NCBI RefSeq assembly: GCF_015840915.1 | Contig: NZ_CP060398.1 | Coordinates: forward strand, 1,674,001 to 1,738,000 | Source of the DNA: Synechococcus sp. CBW1002 | GTDB taxonomy: Bacteria > Cyanobacteriota > Cyanobacteriia > PCC-6307 > Cyanobiaceae | Reading direction: 5' to 3' | Length of the DNA: 64,000 nucleotides | In this document: one piece after another, positions 42,945 through 53,469 of the stretch | Layout of the letters: every line of letters starts with the position of its first letter | How positions within the stretch are numbered: the first letter of the stretch is position 1 | Program-made: the position numbers and the translations under genes | The notes under the pieces: generated by a model | Told to the model about the DNA's origin: nothing | Databases searched by the model: none | Seen by the model: the letters and a program-made list of their open reading frames with translations, nothing else

Positions 42945-44885
42945 TCAGCTGAGCTCAGCTCCTGGATAGCCCCGCGGGGTCACCATCCGCCCATCGCAGA
43001 CGACGGTGCTGCTATTGCCCACCAGCACCAGGGTGAGCATGTCGACCTGCTCCACCGGCAGATCTCCGAGGGTGTGCAGGGTCACGGCCTCTTCCGCCCG
43101 GCCCAGCTGACGGGCCAGGGCCACAGGTGTTGTCTTGGGGCGCCCTTGCAGCAGCAGCTCCCGGGCCCGATCCAGCTGCCAGTCCCGGCCCCGCGAGCGG
43201 GGGTTGTAGAGCGCCACCACGAAATCACCGGCGGCGGCCGCTTCCAGCCGGCGTTCGATCACTGCCCAGGGGGTGAGCCGGTCGCTGAGGCTGATGGTGC
43301 AGAAGTCGTGCATCAGGGGGGCGCCGCAGCGGGCCGCCGCCAGTTGCAGCGCCGAGATGCCGGGATGCACCGCGAACGCCGGTCGCTGATCGCTGGGCAG
43401 TTGGCCCCAGAGCTCCAGGGCCAGGCCAGCCATGCCGTAGATGCCGCTGTCTCCGGAGGAGATCAGGGCGATGGGCAGGCCGGCCCCGGCCAGCTCCAGG
43501 GCGGTGGCGCAGCGCTGACGCTCCTCGGTGAGTTTCCCGTCAATGCGCTGTTGATCCGGCCGGCGCAGGGGTTCCAGCAGATCGAGATAGAGCCCATAGC
43601 CCACCCAGATGGTGGCCTCCGCCAGGGCACGGCGGGCATCGGGGGTGAGCAGATCGAGGCTGCCCGGTCCGCTGCCGACCAGATCCAGCCGGCCCCGGGC
43701 CGGCGCCGATTGCCGCGGACTGAAGGCGATCGCCAGGGTGGCGGCTCCGGATTCCCCGGGGCCGGCCTTCTCGATCGTCTTGGGCAGCAGCAGACGGGGG
43801 CTGGGGACGGTCCCATGGGCAGAGGAGGTGATGCCCCAGGGCGTGATCGCCTCGGCGGCGAGCAAGGCCGACGCTTCCGCCACGCTGGCGGTGCCCATCT
43901 CACCGGCCACCACCTGTGACGGGTTGGGCACGGCCATGGCATCCAGAGCGTTGGCCTCGAAGAGCCGCAGCGGCCAGCCATGGCGCTTCGCCAGCTCCAG
44001 CAGCGCCGGCTCGTCGCCCTTGCGGTCGATGCTGCCCAGGCCGGCGACGGCTTCACGGGCCAGTCCGGTGTTGCTGAGGCCGCGTGCCACCAGGCGTTCC
44101 AGCAGGCTGGAACTGGTGTTCCGCTCGCAGCCGATGCCGAGCCAGAGGGTTGGTGGATGCCAGCGGCAGCCACGGCCTTGGTAAGCGGTGATCCAGAGAT
44201 CGGCCGATGGTTCAGCCGTGGTCTGCTGGCGAGGAGTCTGGCTTCCCTGTACCTGAAGCCCCAGAGCCTGGCTGGCTTCCAGGGCGGTCCACCCCGTTTC
44301 GCCACAGTCCTGCTGCACAAGCAGGGGAGAGCCTGGAGAAGGGAGGAGGTTGCCGGCCGTCGGGGAGGCTCGCTGCATCAGCCGGGTCCAGTCGCCGCTG
44401 CCCCGGCGCCAGCCCCAGGCTGTGCCGAAGCTGTCGAGCGCCAGTCGGCCCTGGCCTGAGCTGGCGCCGGTGACGACAGCCTGCCCGCCCAGCAGGGCCG
44501 CCAGTCGATGGCTCAGTGCTTCGCCGCCGCCAGCATGGCCGCCAAGCAGTGGAATGGCGAAGCGTCCCTGCGGGTCGAGCACCACCACGGCTGGGTCGCT
44601 GGACTTGTCTTGCAGCAGTGGCGCCACCAGGCGGATCACCAGACCGCAGGCTCCCACCGCCACCACGGCGCTGGCCCCGTCCCAGTGGTGCCGCAGCCAG
44701 CTGGCCGGGTCGGATGCGTCATCCGCCGCGCTGACCCCGGCGCCTGGCTCAAGCCCTGGCCTCGACGCCGTGCCAGGCAGTCGCACGCGATCCACTAGGC
44801 CGGCCTGCTGCAGCTGGGCCAGCAGGGCCCGCGCGGCTTCGCTGAAGCCCAGGCCCAGCACCGGCCCTTTGCGTTCCAGGCTCAT
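42945..44885 (-). CDS. CbiG-CobJ/CbiH fusion, cobalamin ring contraction
   Basis: A 646-residue two-domain corrin enzyme. Residues ~1-390 are CbiG-like (cobalamin biosynthesis protein G), with VVAVGACGLVIRLVAPLL, PLLGGHAGG and the C-terminal LWLGIGCERNTSSSLL...AVAGLGSIDRKGDE. Residues ~400-640 are precorrin-3B/cobalt-factor III C17-methyltransferase, with LVGSGPGSLDLLTP, ISSGDSGIYGMAG and LYNPRSRGRDWQLD. Together they contract the macrocycle to corrin. The fusion is common in cyanobacteria, which make pseudocobalamin. The ATG overlaps the lipoprotein gene's TGA by four bases. Confidence 0.93.
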   Translation of the reverse strand: MSLERKGPVLGLGFSEAARALLAQLQQAGLVDRVRLPGTASRPGLEPGAGVSAADDASDPASWLRHHWDGASAVVAVGACGLVIRLVAPLLQDKSSDPAVVVLDPQGRFAIPLLGGHAGGGEALSHRLAALLGGQAVVTGASSGQGRLALDSFGTAWGWRRGSGDWTRLMQRASPTAGNLLPSPGSPLLVQQDCGETGWTALEASQALGLQVQGSQTPRQQTTAEPSADLWITAYQGRGCRWHPPTLWLGIGCERNTSSSLLERLVARGLSNTGLAREAVAGLGSIDRKGDEPALLELAKRHGWPLRLFEANALDAMAVPNPSQVVAGEMGTASVAEASALLAAEAITPWGITSSAHGTVPSPRLLLPKTIEKAGPGESGAATLAIAFSPRQSAPARGRLDLVGSGPGSLDLLTPDARRALAEATIWVGYGLYLDLLEPLRRPDQQRIDGKLTEERQRCATALELAGAGLPIALISSGDSGIYGMAGLALELWGQLPSDQRPAFAVHPGISALQLAAARCGAPLMHDFCTISLSDRLTPWAVIERRLEAAAAGDFVVALYNPRSRGRDWQLDRARELLLQGRPKTTPVALARQLGRAEEAVTLHTLGDLPVEQVDMLTLVLVGNSSTVVCDGRMVTPRGYPGAELS

Positions 44886-46207
44886 GCTTCCTCCTGGATG
44901 ACGAGCGGCGTGGTCACATCGGCTGGTGGGGAGGTCATCGTGTCGGTCTTCAGAGTCGGTGCGGCCTCGATCGGCTCGGGTCCTGATTCCTTGTCCTCGT
45001 TGCTGCTGCCAGCGTTGGTGTCTGCGCCCTGTGGCTTGAGCTCCTGTTGCACAGATTCCTGCGGCTCAGGCGCCTGAGCGGCGCCATCCGGAAGCTCGGT
45101 ATCCACAGGTTCGCGACTGACCGGACTCTGCTCCAGCTGTTTTGCCTGGTCCTGATCGTTGTCTAGGTCTGCCTGGGGCGACCGGGGGGAGTCCTCTTCA
45201 AGGGCCGGTGAGGCTTCAGGTGATGGCTCCAGCGCCGGTGGGATCGTCGGAACGAATGCCTCGACGGCCTCGACGGTCTCAGCGACCTCGGGTTGCGGTG
45301 GCGGAGCTTCCCCTAGCAGCTGGGCCACGGTCAGGGCATCGAGGCGGCCTCCCTGCCAGATCGGCCTGGGCCCGGGTTCAAGCCGCACCTCCTGCACCAG
45401 GCTGTTGAACGGCGCATTCAGGGGTTCGCCCTGGCCATCGACCAGCTCCAGCACAAGGGCGTTGGAGCCCGGACGCCAGCCCTGCAGCCAGAGGGGGTCG
45501 TTGCGATCCACCAGGAAGCTGTCGCCGTTCAGGGTGACGCGCAGGCGCCAGCTGTCGTCGTTCGGCCGCAGATGTTGCAGCGGCGCATCCAGAAGCAGCC
45601 AGTCGAGCAGCACCGGTTGGGCGGAAACGGTGAGGGCTGGACTGGCCACGATCAGCTGGGGGGATCCGACCGCCGGCACTCCGAGGGGGTTGGCGGCCAC
45701 ACGGTGCACCACGATCTGGGCCTGGGCGCCAGGGCTCTTGACGGCCTCACCCCAGGGCCTGGCGGCATAGGCGGTGATCCGGTGGCTGCCGGGCGACAGG
45801 GGCGGCAAGTTCAGCGCCAGCTGATCGGCGTCGTGCAGGCGGATCGGGGGATCCCCATCGATTTGCACCACCAGATGGGGGCCCAGTCCCAGGGGACCGG
45901 CGTCCACCAGGGGCCAGTCCCGCACGGCCAGCTGCAGGATCCAGTCACCCTCAGCCTGGGTGGATCCGTTGCGGGGGCTGAGGATTTCCACCCTGGGCTG
46001 ATGCTCCCCCAGGGCGCCCATCAGTTGCTGGACTCCTGGGGGTGGCGCCACCTCCCGCAGGGCGGAAGGGGTCGGCCGGCTCAGGATGCCGGCCCCGCCC
46101 TCCTGACGTTGCTTGGGTCCGAAGCCCACTCGGGCCGCCACCGCGCTACAACCTGAGGCCCCAACCACCAGGCCCACCAGCACGATCCAGCTGAACAGCC
46201 GTGTCAT
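44882..46207 (-). CDS. Predicted lipoprotein with Ig-like segments and acidic proline-rich tail
   Basis: With the ATG at 46207 it is 441 residues. It begins MTRLFSWIVLVGLVVGASGC: a hydrophobic signal ending in a lipobox (ASGC, Cys20). Residues ~70-300 hold beta-rich repeats (VEILSPRNGSTQ...ILQLAV; GSHRITAYAARPW; WRLRVTLNGDSFLVD) that resemble Ig-like or cell-surface sandwich domains. The last 120 residues are very rich in Pro, Glu, Asp, Gln and Ser, with no fold expected. I do not recognise the family. It is translationally coupled (ATGA) to the CbiG-CobJ fusion. The frame is open upstream to 46537; ATG 46303 is an alternative start, but it would bury the lipobox. Confidence 0.65.
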   Translation of the reverse strand: MTRLFSWIVLVGLVVGASGCSAVAARVGFGPKQRQEGGAGILSRPTPSALREVAPPPGVQQLMGALGEHQPRVEILSPRNGSTQAEGDWILQLAVRDWPLVDAGPLGLGPHLVVQIDGDPPIRLHDADQLALNLPPLSPGSHRITAYAARPWGEAVKSPGAQAQIVVHRVAANPLGVPAVGSPQLIVASPALTVSAQPVLLDWLLLDAPLQHLRPNDDSWRLRVTLNGDSFLVDRNDPLWLQGWRPGSNALVLELVDGQGEPLNAPFNSLVQEVRLEPGPRPIWQGGRLDALTVAQLLGEAPPPQPEVAETVEAVEAFVPTIPPALEPSPEASPALEEDSPRSPQADLDNDQDQAKQLEQSPVSREPVDTELPDGAAQAPEPQESVQQELKPQGADTNAGSSNEDKESGPEPIEAAPTLKTDTMTSPPADVTTPLVIQEEA

Positions 46208-46844
46208 CAGCCGTCCGGCGGGCCTCGCCAAGGCCGGTCTCTGGTCCCCGGCCGTGCCGCTGATCCAGCTCAGAACCGGTCGGGGGATCCACCTCCATCC
46301 CATGCGCCCCCATCCAGATTCCCAGACTCGCCCGAATGCCCGCTGGCTCTGACGTTGCGACCCTTTCGTGCCCTGCAGGTCTGATCGCACGTCCGATTCA
46401 TCGTCGTCTGCAGGCATTCTGCTCACCGATCGCCAAGGCAGGCAGCTGTCTATAGCTCTGGTAGCAAGTCTTTCGCGTCTGGTGCTAGTGCAGACTCTGG
46501 ATTTTGGGGTCTCTCGATGTGACTCGCTCCCTGTCAAACCCCTTGCCAGGCCTGGAAAGCGTGGGGATTGAACCTTTGTAACTGGCGGGGGGATCCGATT
46601 GAAACTGACCCCTATACTTTCGCCAGCGGTCCCCTTTCAGGGGCCCCTCGCACCAGTCGTAGCAAGCGTTTTCGCCCTTTTGGGCAGAGCCTTGTTCGCC
46701 TGGCGCCCATGGGCAGGACGCTCGTCTTTCTGTTCATAGGGCCCGTCACTCGCCGTGGCGGCGCCGGCGTTCCGCGCCGAATTCGCCACAGCGGGTGTAA
46801 GGGGTGGACCTCCACCTCGACCCCGTCCCTCGAGGAACGTCTCG
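46208..46844. promoter_or_regulatory. Divergent control region between the lipoprotein gene and psaA
   Basis: A gene-free stretch of 637 bases. TATACT at 46613-46618 is a good -10 candidate for psaA, giving a leader of about 225 bases; no clear -35 box stands 16-18 bases before it. A small hairpin (GTCCCC-TTTC-AGGGGC) lies near 46627. The leader has a CGAGGAACG Shine-Dalgarno-like stretch before the psaA ATG. Photosystem I genes are often controlled by RpaB at HLR1 sites; I see no clean HLR1 repeat. Confidence 0.4.
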
Positions 46845-49148
46845 ATGACCATCAGCCCACCAGAGCGTGGGAAAACGGCGAAAGCCCAGGTCGATCGGAA
46901 CCCGGTTCCGGCGACCTTCGAACTGTTCGGCAAACCCGGGCATTTCGATCGCTCCCTCGCCAAGGGTCCCAAAACCACCACCTGGGTTTGGAACCTCCAC
47001 GCCAACGCTCACGACTTCGACAGCCACACGAGTGATCTTGAAGAGGTTTCTCGCAAGATCTTCTCGGCTCATTTCGGCCATCTGGCCGTCATCTTCATCT
47101 GGTTGAGCGGTGCCTTCTTCCATGGTGCCCGCTTCTCCAACTACACCGGCTGGCTGGCCGACCCCCTGCACGTCAAGCCTTCGGCTCAGGTGGTTTGGCC
47201 GATCTTTGGCCAGGAAATTCTCAACGGTGATGTGGGTGCCGGATTCCACGGCATTCAGATCACTTCAGGCCTGTTCCACGTCTGGCGGGCCTGGGGTTTC
47301 ACTTCTGAAACCCAACTGATGGCCACCGCCATCGGTGCCTTGGTGATGGCCGGCCTGATGCTCAATGCCGGCGTCTTCCATTACCACAAGGCGGCTCCCA
47401 AGCTCGAGTGGTTCCAGAACGTTGAGTCCATGCTCAACCACCATCTGGCTGGCCTGCTCGGCCTGGGTTCCCTGTCCTGGACGGGGCACCTGCTGCATGT
47501 GTCCCTGCCCACCACCCAGTTGATGGATGCCATCGACGCCGGCTCACCGCTGGTGCTGAACGGCAAGACCATCGCTTCGGTGGCGGACATCCCCCTTCCC
47601 CATGAATTCCTCAACCAGGAGCTGCTGACTCAGTTGTTCCCCGGTTTTGGTGCCGGCATCTCGGCGTTCTTCAGCGGGAACTGGGCTGCCTACAGTGATT
47701 TCCTCACCTTCAAGGGTGGTCTGAATCCTGTCACCGGCAGTCTGTGGATGACAGACATCGCCCATCACCACCTGGCGATTGCGGTCCTGTTCATTGTTGC
47801 CGGTCACATGTACCGGACCAACTGGGGCATTGGCCACAGCATCAAGGAAATCCTTGAGGGCCAGAAGGGCGATCCTCTGCTCTTCCCAGCTCCCAAAGGT
47901 CATGACGGACTTTTCGAGTTCATGACCACTTCGTGGCACGCCCAGCTTGGCGTGAACCTTGCATTGATGGGTTCGCTGAGCATCATTGTGGCGCACCACA
48001 TGTACTCGATGCCTCCATATCCCTATATCGGCATCGACTACCCCACCCAGCTTTCGATCTTCACCCACCACATGTGGATCGGTGGCTTCCTGATCGTCGG
48101 TGCCGGTGCCCACGCCGCCATCGCGATGGTGCGTGACTATGACCCCGCCAAGCACATCGACAACGTGCTCGACCGGGTGCTCAAGGCACGTGACGCCCTG
48201 ATCAGTCACCTCAATTGGGTGTGCATCTGGCTGGGCTTCCACAGCTTCGGTCTGTATATCCACAACGACACCATGCGTGCCCTGGGACGTCCCCAGGACA
48301 TGTTCAGTGACTCCGCCATCGCGCTGAAGCCGATCTTCGCGCAGTGGATTCAGGGTCTTCACGCCGCAGCAGCCGGCACCACCGCTCCCAACGCCCTGGC
48401 GGGTGTGAGCGAGGTGTTCAACGGCGCTGTCGTGGCCGTGGGTGGCAAGGTTGCTGCCGCGCCGATTCCCCTGGGAACGGCAGATTTCATGGTGCACCAC
48501 ATTCACGCCTTCACCATCCACGTGACGGTGTTGATCCTGCTGAAAGGTGTGCTGTACAGCCGCAGTTCCCGTCTTGTCCCTGACAAGGCCAACCTCGGCT
48601 TCCGCTTCCCCTGCGACGGCCCCGGCCGTGGCGGTACCTGCCAGGTTTCGGCTTGGGACCATGTGTTCCTGGGTCTGTTCTGGATGTACAACTCCCTCTC
48701 GATCGTCATCTTCCACTTCAGTTGGAAAATGCAGAGCGATGTCTGGGGAACCGTGAATGCAGACGGCAGCGTCTCGCATATCACCAACGGGAACTTCGCT
48801 GAGAGTGCCATCACCATCAATGGCTGGCTCCGCGATTTCCTCTGGGCTCAGGCCGCACAGGTGATCAACAGCTACGGCTCATCCTCCAGTGCATACGGTC
48901 TGATGTTCCTGGGTGCCCACTTCATCTGGGCGTTCAGCCTGATGTTCCTGTTCAGTGGCCGCGGCTACTGGCAAGAGCTGATTGAGTCCATCGTCTGGGC
49001 TCATAACAAGCTGAAAGTTGCCCCCGCCATTCAGCCGCGGGCGCTCTCGATCACCCAAGGCCGTGCCGTTGGTGTCGCCCATTACCTGCTGGGCGGTATC
49101 GCGACCACCTGGTCCTTCTTCCTGGCCCTCATCATTGCGGTCGGCTGA
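46845..49148 (+). CDS. psaA: Photosystem I P700 apoprotein A1
   Basis: The 767-residue core subunit binds P700, A0, A1 and, with PsaB, the FX iron-sulfur cluster, with 11 thylakoid helices. The FX loop [18 protein letters not shown] supplies two cysteines. It starts [20 protein letters not shown] at 46845, with GAGGAA 8 bases upstream. The frame is open further upstream but unconserved. psaB follows after 19 bases, so the two are one operon. Confidence 0.98.
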   Translation: MTISPPERGKTAKAQVDRNPVPATFELFGKPGHFDRSLAKGPKTTTWVWNLHANAHDFDSHTSDLEEVSRKIFSAHFGHLAVIFIWLSGAFFHGARFSNYTGWLADPLHVKPSAQVVWPIFGQEILNGDVGAGFHGIQITSGLFHVWRAWGFTSETQLMATAIGALVMAGLMLNAGVFHYHKAAPKLEWFQNVESMLNHHLAGLLGLGSLSWTGHLLHVSLPTTQLMDAIDAGSPLVLNGKTIASVADIPLPHEFLNQELLTQLFPGFGAGISAFFSGNWAAYSDFLTFKGGLNPVTGSLWMTDIAHHHLAIAVLFIVAGHMYRTNWGIGHSIKEILEGQKGDPLLFPAPKGHDGLFEFMTTSWHAQLGVNLALMGSLSIIVAHHMYSMPPYPYIGIDYPTQLSIFTHHMWIGGFLIVGAGAHAAIAMVRDYDPAKHIDNVLDRVLKARDALISHLNWVCIWLGFHSFGLYIHNDTMRALGRPQDMFSDSAIALKPIFAQWIQGLHAAAAGTTAPNALAGVSEVFNGAVVAVGGKVAAAPIPLGTADFMVHHIHAFTIHVTVLILLKGVLYSRSSRLVPDKANLGFRFPCDGPGRGGTCQVSAWDHVFLGLFWMYNSLSIVIFHFSWKMQSDVWGTVNADGSVSHITNGNFAESAITINGWLRDFLWAQAAQVINSYGSSSSAYGLMFLGAHFIWAFSLMFLFSGRGYWQELIESIVWAHNKLKVAPAIQPRALSITQGRAVGVAHYLLGGIATTWSFFLALIIAVG

Positions 49149-49167
49149 CCTTTCCTGACCTTTCCCA

Positions 49168-51381
49168 ATGGCAACGAAATTTCCTTCGTTCAGCCAGGGT
49201 CTGGCACAGGACCCGACAACCCGCCGTATTTGGTACGGCATTGCCACGGCTCACGACTTCGAGAGTCACGACGGCATGACCGAGGAGCGGCTTTACCAAA
49301 AGCTGTTCTCCACCCACTTCGGTCACCTGGCCATCATTGGCCTCTGGGTTTCGGGCAACCTGTTCCATATCGCCTGGCAGGGCAACTTTGAGCAGTGGGT
49401 CGCCGATCCTCTGCACGTCCGTCCCATCGCGCATGCGATCTGGGATCCCCACTTCGGTCAAGGCGCGATTGCCGCCTTCACCCAGGCGGGCGCTTCCTCT
49501 CCGGTGAACATCGCGTATTCAGGTCTGTACCACTGGTGGTACACGATCGGTATGCGCACCAACGCCGAGCTGTATCAGGGCTCCATCTTCATGATGATCC
49601 TGTCGGCTTGGGCTCTGTTCGCCGGCTGGCTCCACCTTCAGCCCAAGTTCCGGCCTTCCCTGGCCTGGTTCAAGAATGCTGAGTCCCGTCTGAACCACCA
49701 CCTGGCTGTTCTGTTCGGCTTCAGCTCCATCGCCTGGACCGGTCACCTCGTTCACGTCGCCATCCCTGAGGCCCGCGGTCAGCACGTCGGTTGGGACAAC
49801 TTCCTTTCGGTGCTGCCCCACCCCGCTGGTCTGGCTCCGTTCTTCACCGGTAACTGGGGCGTCTATGCCCAGAATCCCGATGGTCTGAATCAGGTCTTCG
49901 GCACCGCCGAAGGCTCGGGTACCGCGATCCTGACCTTCCTGGGCGGCTTCCACCCCCAGACCGAAGCCCTCTGGCTCACGGATATCGCCCATCACCATCT
50001 GGCGATTGGTGTGATCTTCGTGATCGCGGGTCACATGTACCGCACCAACTTCGGTATCGGTCACTCCATCCGCGAGATCCTCGAAGCCCACAACCCGCCC
50101 AAGGGCACCCCTGGTGACCTCGGAGCTGGCCACAAGGGTCTCTACGACACCATCAACAACTCGCTCCACTTCCAGCTGGGTCTGGCGCTGGCCAGCCTCG
50201 GTGTGGTGACGAGCCTGGTGGCTCAGCACATGTATGCGATGCCGTCTTACGCGTTCATCGCGAAGGACTACACAACGCAGGCTGCGCTGTACACGCACCA
50301 CCAGTACATCGCCATCTTCCTGATGTGCGGTGCTTTCGCCCACGGTGCGATCTTCTTCATCCGCGACTACGACCCGGAAGCCAACAAGAACAACGTTCTT
50401 GCCCGGATGCTCGACCACAAGGAAGCCATCATCAGCCACCTCAGCTGGGTTTCCCTGTTCCTCGGCTTCCACACTCTGGGTCTCTACGTCCACAACGACG
50501 TGGTCGTGGCTTTCGGAACTCCCGAGAAGCAGATCCTCGTCGAGCCCGTCTTCGCCCAGTTCGTCCAGGCCGCTTCCGGCAAGGCGATGTACGGCATGGA
50601 CGTGCTGCTCTCCAATCCTGGTAGTGCCGCCTCCCTGGCTTCGGCCAACATCCCTGGCGATCACTACTGGCTGGATGCCATCAATGGCAATACCGATCTG
50701 TTCCTGCCGATCGGGCCTGGTGATTTCCTTGTGCACCACGCCATTGCGCTGGGTCTGCACACCACGACCTTGATCCTGGTGAAGGGCGCCCTGGATGCCC
50801 GGGGTTCCAAGCTGATGCCCGATAAAAAGGACTTCGGCTACTCTTTCCCCTGCGATGGCCCTGGCCGTGGCGGTACCTGCGACATCTCTGCCTGGGACGC
50901 CTTCTATCTGGCAGTCTTCTGGGCTCTGAACACCGTGGGTTGGGTCACCTTCTACTGGCATTGGAAGCACCTCGCCATCTGGCAGGGCAACGTGGCTCAG
51001 TTCAACGAATCCAGTACCTATCTGATGGGCTGGTTCCGTGATTACCTCTGGCTGAACAGCTCCCAGCTGATCAACGGTTACAACCCGTTTGGCTCGAACA
51101 ACCTGGCCGTCTGGTCCTGGATGTTCCTGTTCGGTCACCTGGTATGGGCCACTGGCTTCATGTTCCTGATCTCCTGGAGGGGTTACTGGCAGGAACTGAT
51201 CGAGACGATTGTCTGGGCGCATCAGCGCACTCCGCTTGCCAACCTGGTGGGCTGGCGCGATAAGCCTGTGGCTCTCTCGATCGTTCAGGCCCGTGTGGTT
51301 GGTCTGGCTCACTTCACAGTGGGTTACATCCTGACCTACGCTGCCTTCCTGATCGCTTCCACCTCGGGCAAGTTCGGCTGA
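49168..51381 (+). CDS. psaB: Photosystem I P700 apoprotein A2
   Basis: The 737-residue partner of PsaA. It begins [24 protein letters not shown] and contains the matching FX loop [18 protein letters not shown], two of the four cluster cysteines. All 11 helices are present. It ends TSGKFG and is followed by a terminator about 75 bases downstream. Confidence 0.98.
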   Translation: MATKFPSFSQGLAQDPTTRRIWYGIATAHDFESHDGMTEERLYQKLFSTHFGHLAIIGLWVSGNLFHIAWQGNFEQWVADPLHVRPIAHAIWDPHFGQGAIAAFTQAGASSPVNIAYSGLYHWWYTIGMRTNAELYQGSIFMMILSAWALFAGWLHLQPKFRPSLAWFKNAESRLNHHLAVLFGFSSIAWTGHLVHVAIPEARGQHVGWDNFLSVLPHPAGLAPFFTGNWGVYAQNPDGLNQVFGTAEGSGTAILTFLGGFHPQTEALWLTDIAHHHLAIGVIFVIAGHMYRTNFGIGHSIREILEAHNPPKGTPGDLGAGHKGLYDTINNSLHFQLGLALASLGVVTSLVAQHMYAMPSYAFIAKDYTTQAALYTHHQYIAIFLMCGAFAHGAIFFIRDYDPEANKNNVLARMLDHKEAIISHLSWVSLFLGFHTLGLYVHNDVVVAFGTPEKQILVEPVFAQFVQAASGKAMYGMDVLLSNPGSAASLASANIPGDHYWLDAINGNTDLFLPIGPGDFLVHHAIALGLHTTTLILVKGALDARGSKLMPDKKDFGYSFPCDGPGRGGTCDISAWDAFYLAVFWALNTVGWVTFYWHWKHLAIWQGNVAQFNESSTYLMGWFRDYLWLNSSQLINGYNPFGSNNLAVWSWMFLFGHLVWATGFMFLISWRGYWQELIETIVWAHQRTPLANLVGWRDKPVALSIVQARVVGLAHFTVGYILTYAAFLIASTSGKFG

Positions 51382-51454
51382 GTTTTCGCGGGGCCACGCG
51401 TTGGCCCGGCTCGATAACCTTCACTCGACCTGCCTTCACTCGAGGGACGATGAC

Positions 51455-51481
51455 ACCCCTGGCCTTGTGCCGGGGGTTTTT
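51455..51481 (+). terminator. Terminator of psaA-psaB
   Basis: A stem ACCCCTGGC / GCCGGGGGT with one G-T pair, a five-base loop and a run of five T (51477-51481), 74 bases after the psaB stop. Confidence 0.85.
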
Positions 51482-52287
51482 CGTTGGTGTGCTGGTGAAG
51501 AGTGTTTGATGTTTCGACCAAGAAGACGTTTGCCGATTGGCTATACCGTGGGGTTCTTGAGTCCTTGGTCATCGGGTTCAGGGAGGCTAGGTGCCAGTGA
51601 AGATGTCTATAGCAACGGGTTCTTGCTCATCTGATCGGTTGCGACTCGTTGATGATGAAGCAACGGTTCTGCATTGTTTCTGCTTAATCTTTGCCCTTTT
51701 GCTTTTGTCATTCCGGTCTCGCGTTTACAGCTTCTGAACCCGCTACAGCAGGTATGTGAGCCATGCCACTTGAGGCGCATGGTGTGAGCCTCGATCAATC
51801 GCCAATTGTCAATTTGCAAGCGCCTGTGGCCTTTTCTTGGTGAATCCGAGAGCTCGGGGAAGATAGAGGGCTAGGGGCTGCAAGCTGGGACGACGCAGTT
51901 CAGGACGATGGCGTAGGTTGCTTCCGATTGCAGGGACTCTCTGTGTCTGGTTGCGGCGTGATTGTCGGCCTCTGCCTTTGGTTGGCGTTGTGGTGATCCT
52001 CGCCCTTGCCCGTCTTCAGCTTTAGGGCGATCGAGTCTGGGCCGTAACGCTTCTGTTTGCTGGTCAGGAATAGGAATCAGGCAAGTCTTCAGTAGCAGTA
52101 GATGTTGCTGAGCTTCGTCAAGCCCATTGGCGGCCGCTGGCGAATCTTATTGCCTGCAGATCGTCGGTGGATCTGTCGCCACCTGTTTCCAGGCTTGTCT
52201 CTTGCGGCGTGGCAGTGTCGTCTCAAGGCCTAGTCTCTTTAGGCCGATTTCTATGGTCTTCTTTCATCGGTCTGCTAACTTTCTCTG

Positions 52288-52311
52288 CCTCTGCCTCTGC
52301 CTCTGCCTCCC
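52288..52311. repeat. CTCTGC microsatellite
   Basis: Four to five head-to-tail copies of the hexamer CTCTGC/CTCTGCCT-type unit in TTTCTCTGCCTCTGCCTC and onward. Simple-sequence tracts of this kind are unusual in compact picocyanobacterial genomes. Confidence 0.7.
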
Positions 52312-52388
52312 TCTCTGCAGTGTCGCCTGATTCCAGGCTCGCTGATGTCCATGAAGTGAGTGTAATCCTTCGGCCAATCGCGCTGAAA

Positions 52389-52416
52389 GAATGATTCAAT
52401 ATGAATGATTCAATCA
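52389..52416. repeat. Two tandem copies of a 14-bp AT-rich unit
   Basis: GAATGATTCAAT occurs at 52389-52400 and again at 52403-52414, separated by two bases. Each copy also contains the inverted halves TGAATGATTCA, so it could bind a dimeric regulator, but no promoter is evident. Confidence 0.5.
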
Positions 52417-52445
52417 CAGTAGCTTCCAGCTAGATTCTTTCGCAG

Positions 52446-52473
52446 AAAAAGCCCCGCCTTGGCGGGGCTTTTT
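52446..52473. terminator. Bidirectional terminator after psaL
   Basis: A perfect stem GCCCCGCC-TT-GGCGGGGC (52451-52468) with five A before and five T after it, so it can end transcripts from both sides. It lies 88 bases beyond the psaL stop and also closes anything read from the spacer. Confidence 0.9.
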
Positions 52474-52560
52474 GGTTTGCTCTTGGGCGGGGGATTGCTT
52501 GGAAAGAAGTACGAAGACTGTCCAGGCAGGTTGTGTTGATGCTGAAGCCGAGTCAGAGGC

Positions 52561-53052
52561 TCAGCTCACACTCCAGACGCCACCGGCGATGTTCACCAGC
52601 GGAGCCACAACGGCAGTGCCTGTGAGGAACCAGGCGAAGGCGGCGCCGCCGCAGCCACCCAGCCAGAAGCCGCTGGCGAATTCGGCCCAGCCTGCCTTGG
52701 TGAACAGGTCGGCGGGCGGATTGTCGATGGTGGCGTCAGGGGGTTGGACGTTCGGGCCGGAGCCGGCAGTGCCATAGATCGACAGGCACACCGTGAGAAT
52801 CGACACCAGACCAATGGTGGCCAGAAGACCGGCGGTGCTGGCGTAGTCGGTGAGGCGCAGCGGTCCGCAGATCGCAAAGGGGCCGTAGAGGAAGAAGCCA
52901 TGGGCCATGCCCACTTCCAGGCCGCGACGGTTGGGAGACAGGGCAGGGCGATAGGCGGGCAGCGCGTTCAGGAAGGCCTTGGTGAAGTAGCTGCTGTTGA
53001 CGGGAGTGGCCAGATTGCCGACGGTCGGGTCGGCCACGGGGGTCACGGTCAT
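52561..53052 (-). CDS. psaL: Photosystem I subunit XI
   Basis: A 163-residue membrane subunit needed for photosystem I trimers. Conserved parts are [37 protein letters not shown] near the N-terminus (chlorophyll-ligand region) and the two C-terminal helices ending GGVWSVS. It follows psaI by 54 bases in the order psaI-psaL, as in most cyanobacteria. Confidence 0.97.
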   Translation of the reverse strand: MTVTPVADPTVGNLATPVNSSYFTKAFLNALPAYRPALSPNRRGLEVGMAHGFFLYGPFAICGPLRLTDYASTAGLLATIGLVSILTVCLSIYGTAGSGPNVQPPDATIDNPPADLFTKAGWAEFASGFWLGGCGGAAFAWFLTGTAVVAPLVNIAGGVWSVS

Positions 53053-53106
53053 GGTGGCGGAATGAGGGGAACGGGATCGGGTAGACCCGGAGGCGATCGC
53101 GACGGC

Positions 53107-53223
53107 TCAGTCGGTCGCTTCGATCACGTTGAACAACAGGGCCATGGCCACGGCTGGGCCCAGGATTCCCACAAGGGGAACGAACACTGAGGGCAACCAG
53201 GCCGCTGCAAATTCTCCAGTCAT
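53107..53223 (-). CDS. psaI: Photosystem I subunit VIII
   Basis: A 38-residue single-helix protein, MTGEFAAAWLPSVFVPLVGILGPAVAMALLFNVIEATD in outline (helix about residues 10-32, acidic C-terminus ending EATD). Its size, its WLPS-FVPL-G motif and its place before psaL identify it. PsaI helps anchor PsaL. The start is the ATG at 53223; the longer open frame upstream has no homology. Confidence 0.93.
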   Translation of the reverse strand: MTGEFAAAWLPSVFVPLVGILGPAVAMALLFNVIEATD

Positions 53224-53469
53224 GGCATAGGCCAATAGGAATCGTCGATACTGTACGGAGAGGTCTGAAAGGGACCCCTGGCGCTGTTGAGGGGCGACAT
53301 AAAAGTTCAATCCCCGCCTGAGGCCTCTCACTCCTTCCAGTGCCGCTGTTGCCATCTCCTCGAGACCTCCCTCCAGTGGCCGTTCGCAAGATGCCGTCCC
53401 AGTGGCCTTGCCCACCGCCATCTGCTGGCGGCGCCCATGAAGGCTTGGTGCCGAGGCTGAAATCCGGGA

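Larger units (their letters stand above)
51482..52445. other. Long gene-free spacer between psaB and psaL
   Basis: About 960 bases without a convincing gene on either strand. The frames present (at most about 75 codons) have no recognisable domains. The base composition is visibly less GC-rich than the surroundings. It contains a CTCTGC microsatellite and a 14-bp tandem repeat (listed separately). It could be a decayed gene, a small-RNA locus or inserted foreign DNA; nothing in it decides. Confidence 0.5.

Noticed and set aside
47544-51312. Minus-strand frames of 411 and 597 codons over psaA and psaB
   Set aside because: They are antisense to intact photosystem I genes and show no family features.
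52288-52311. CRISPR-like repeats
   Set aside because: The units are six bases with no spacers. It is a simple microsatellite, and no cas genes are in the window.
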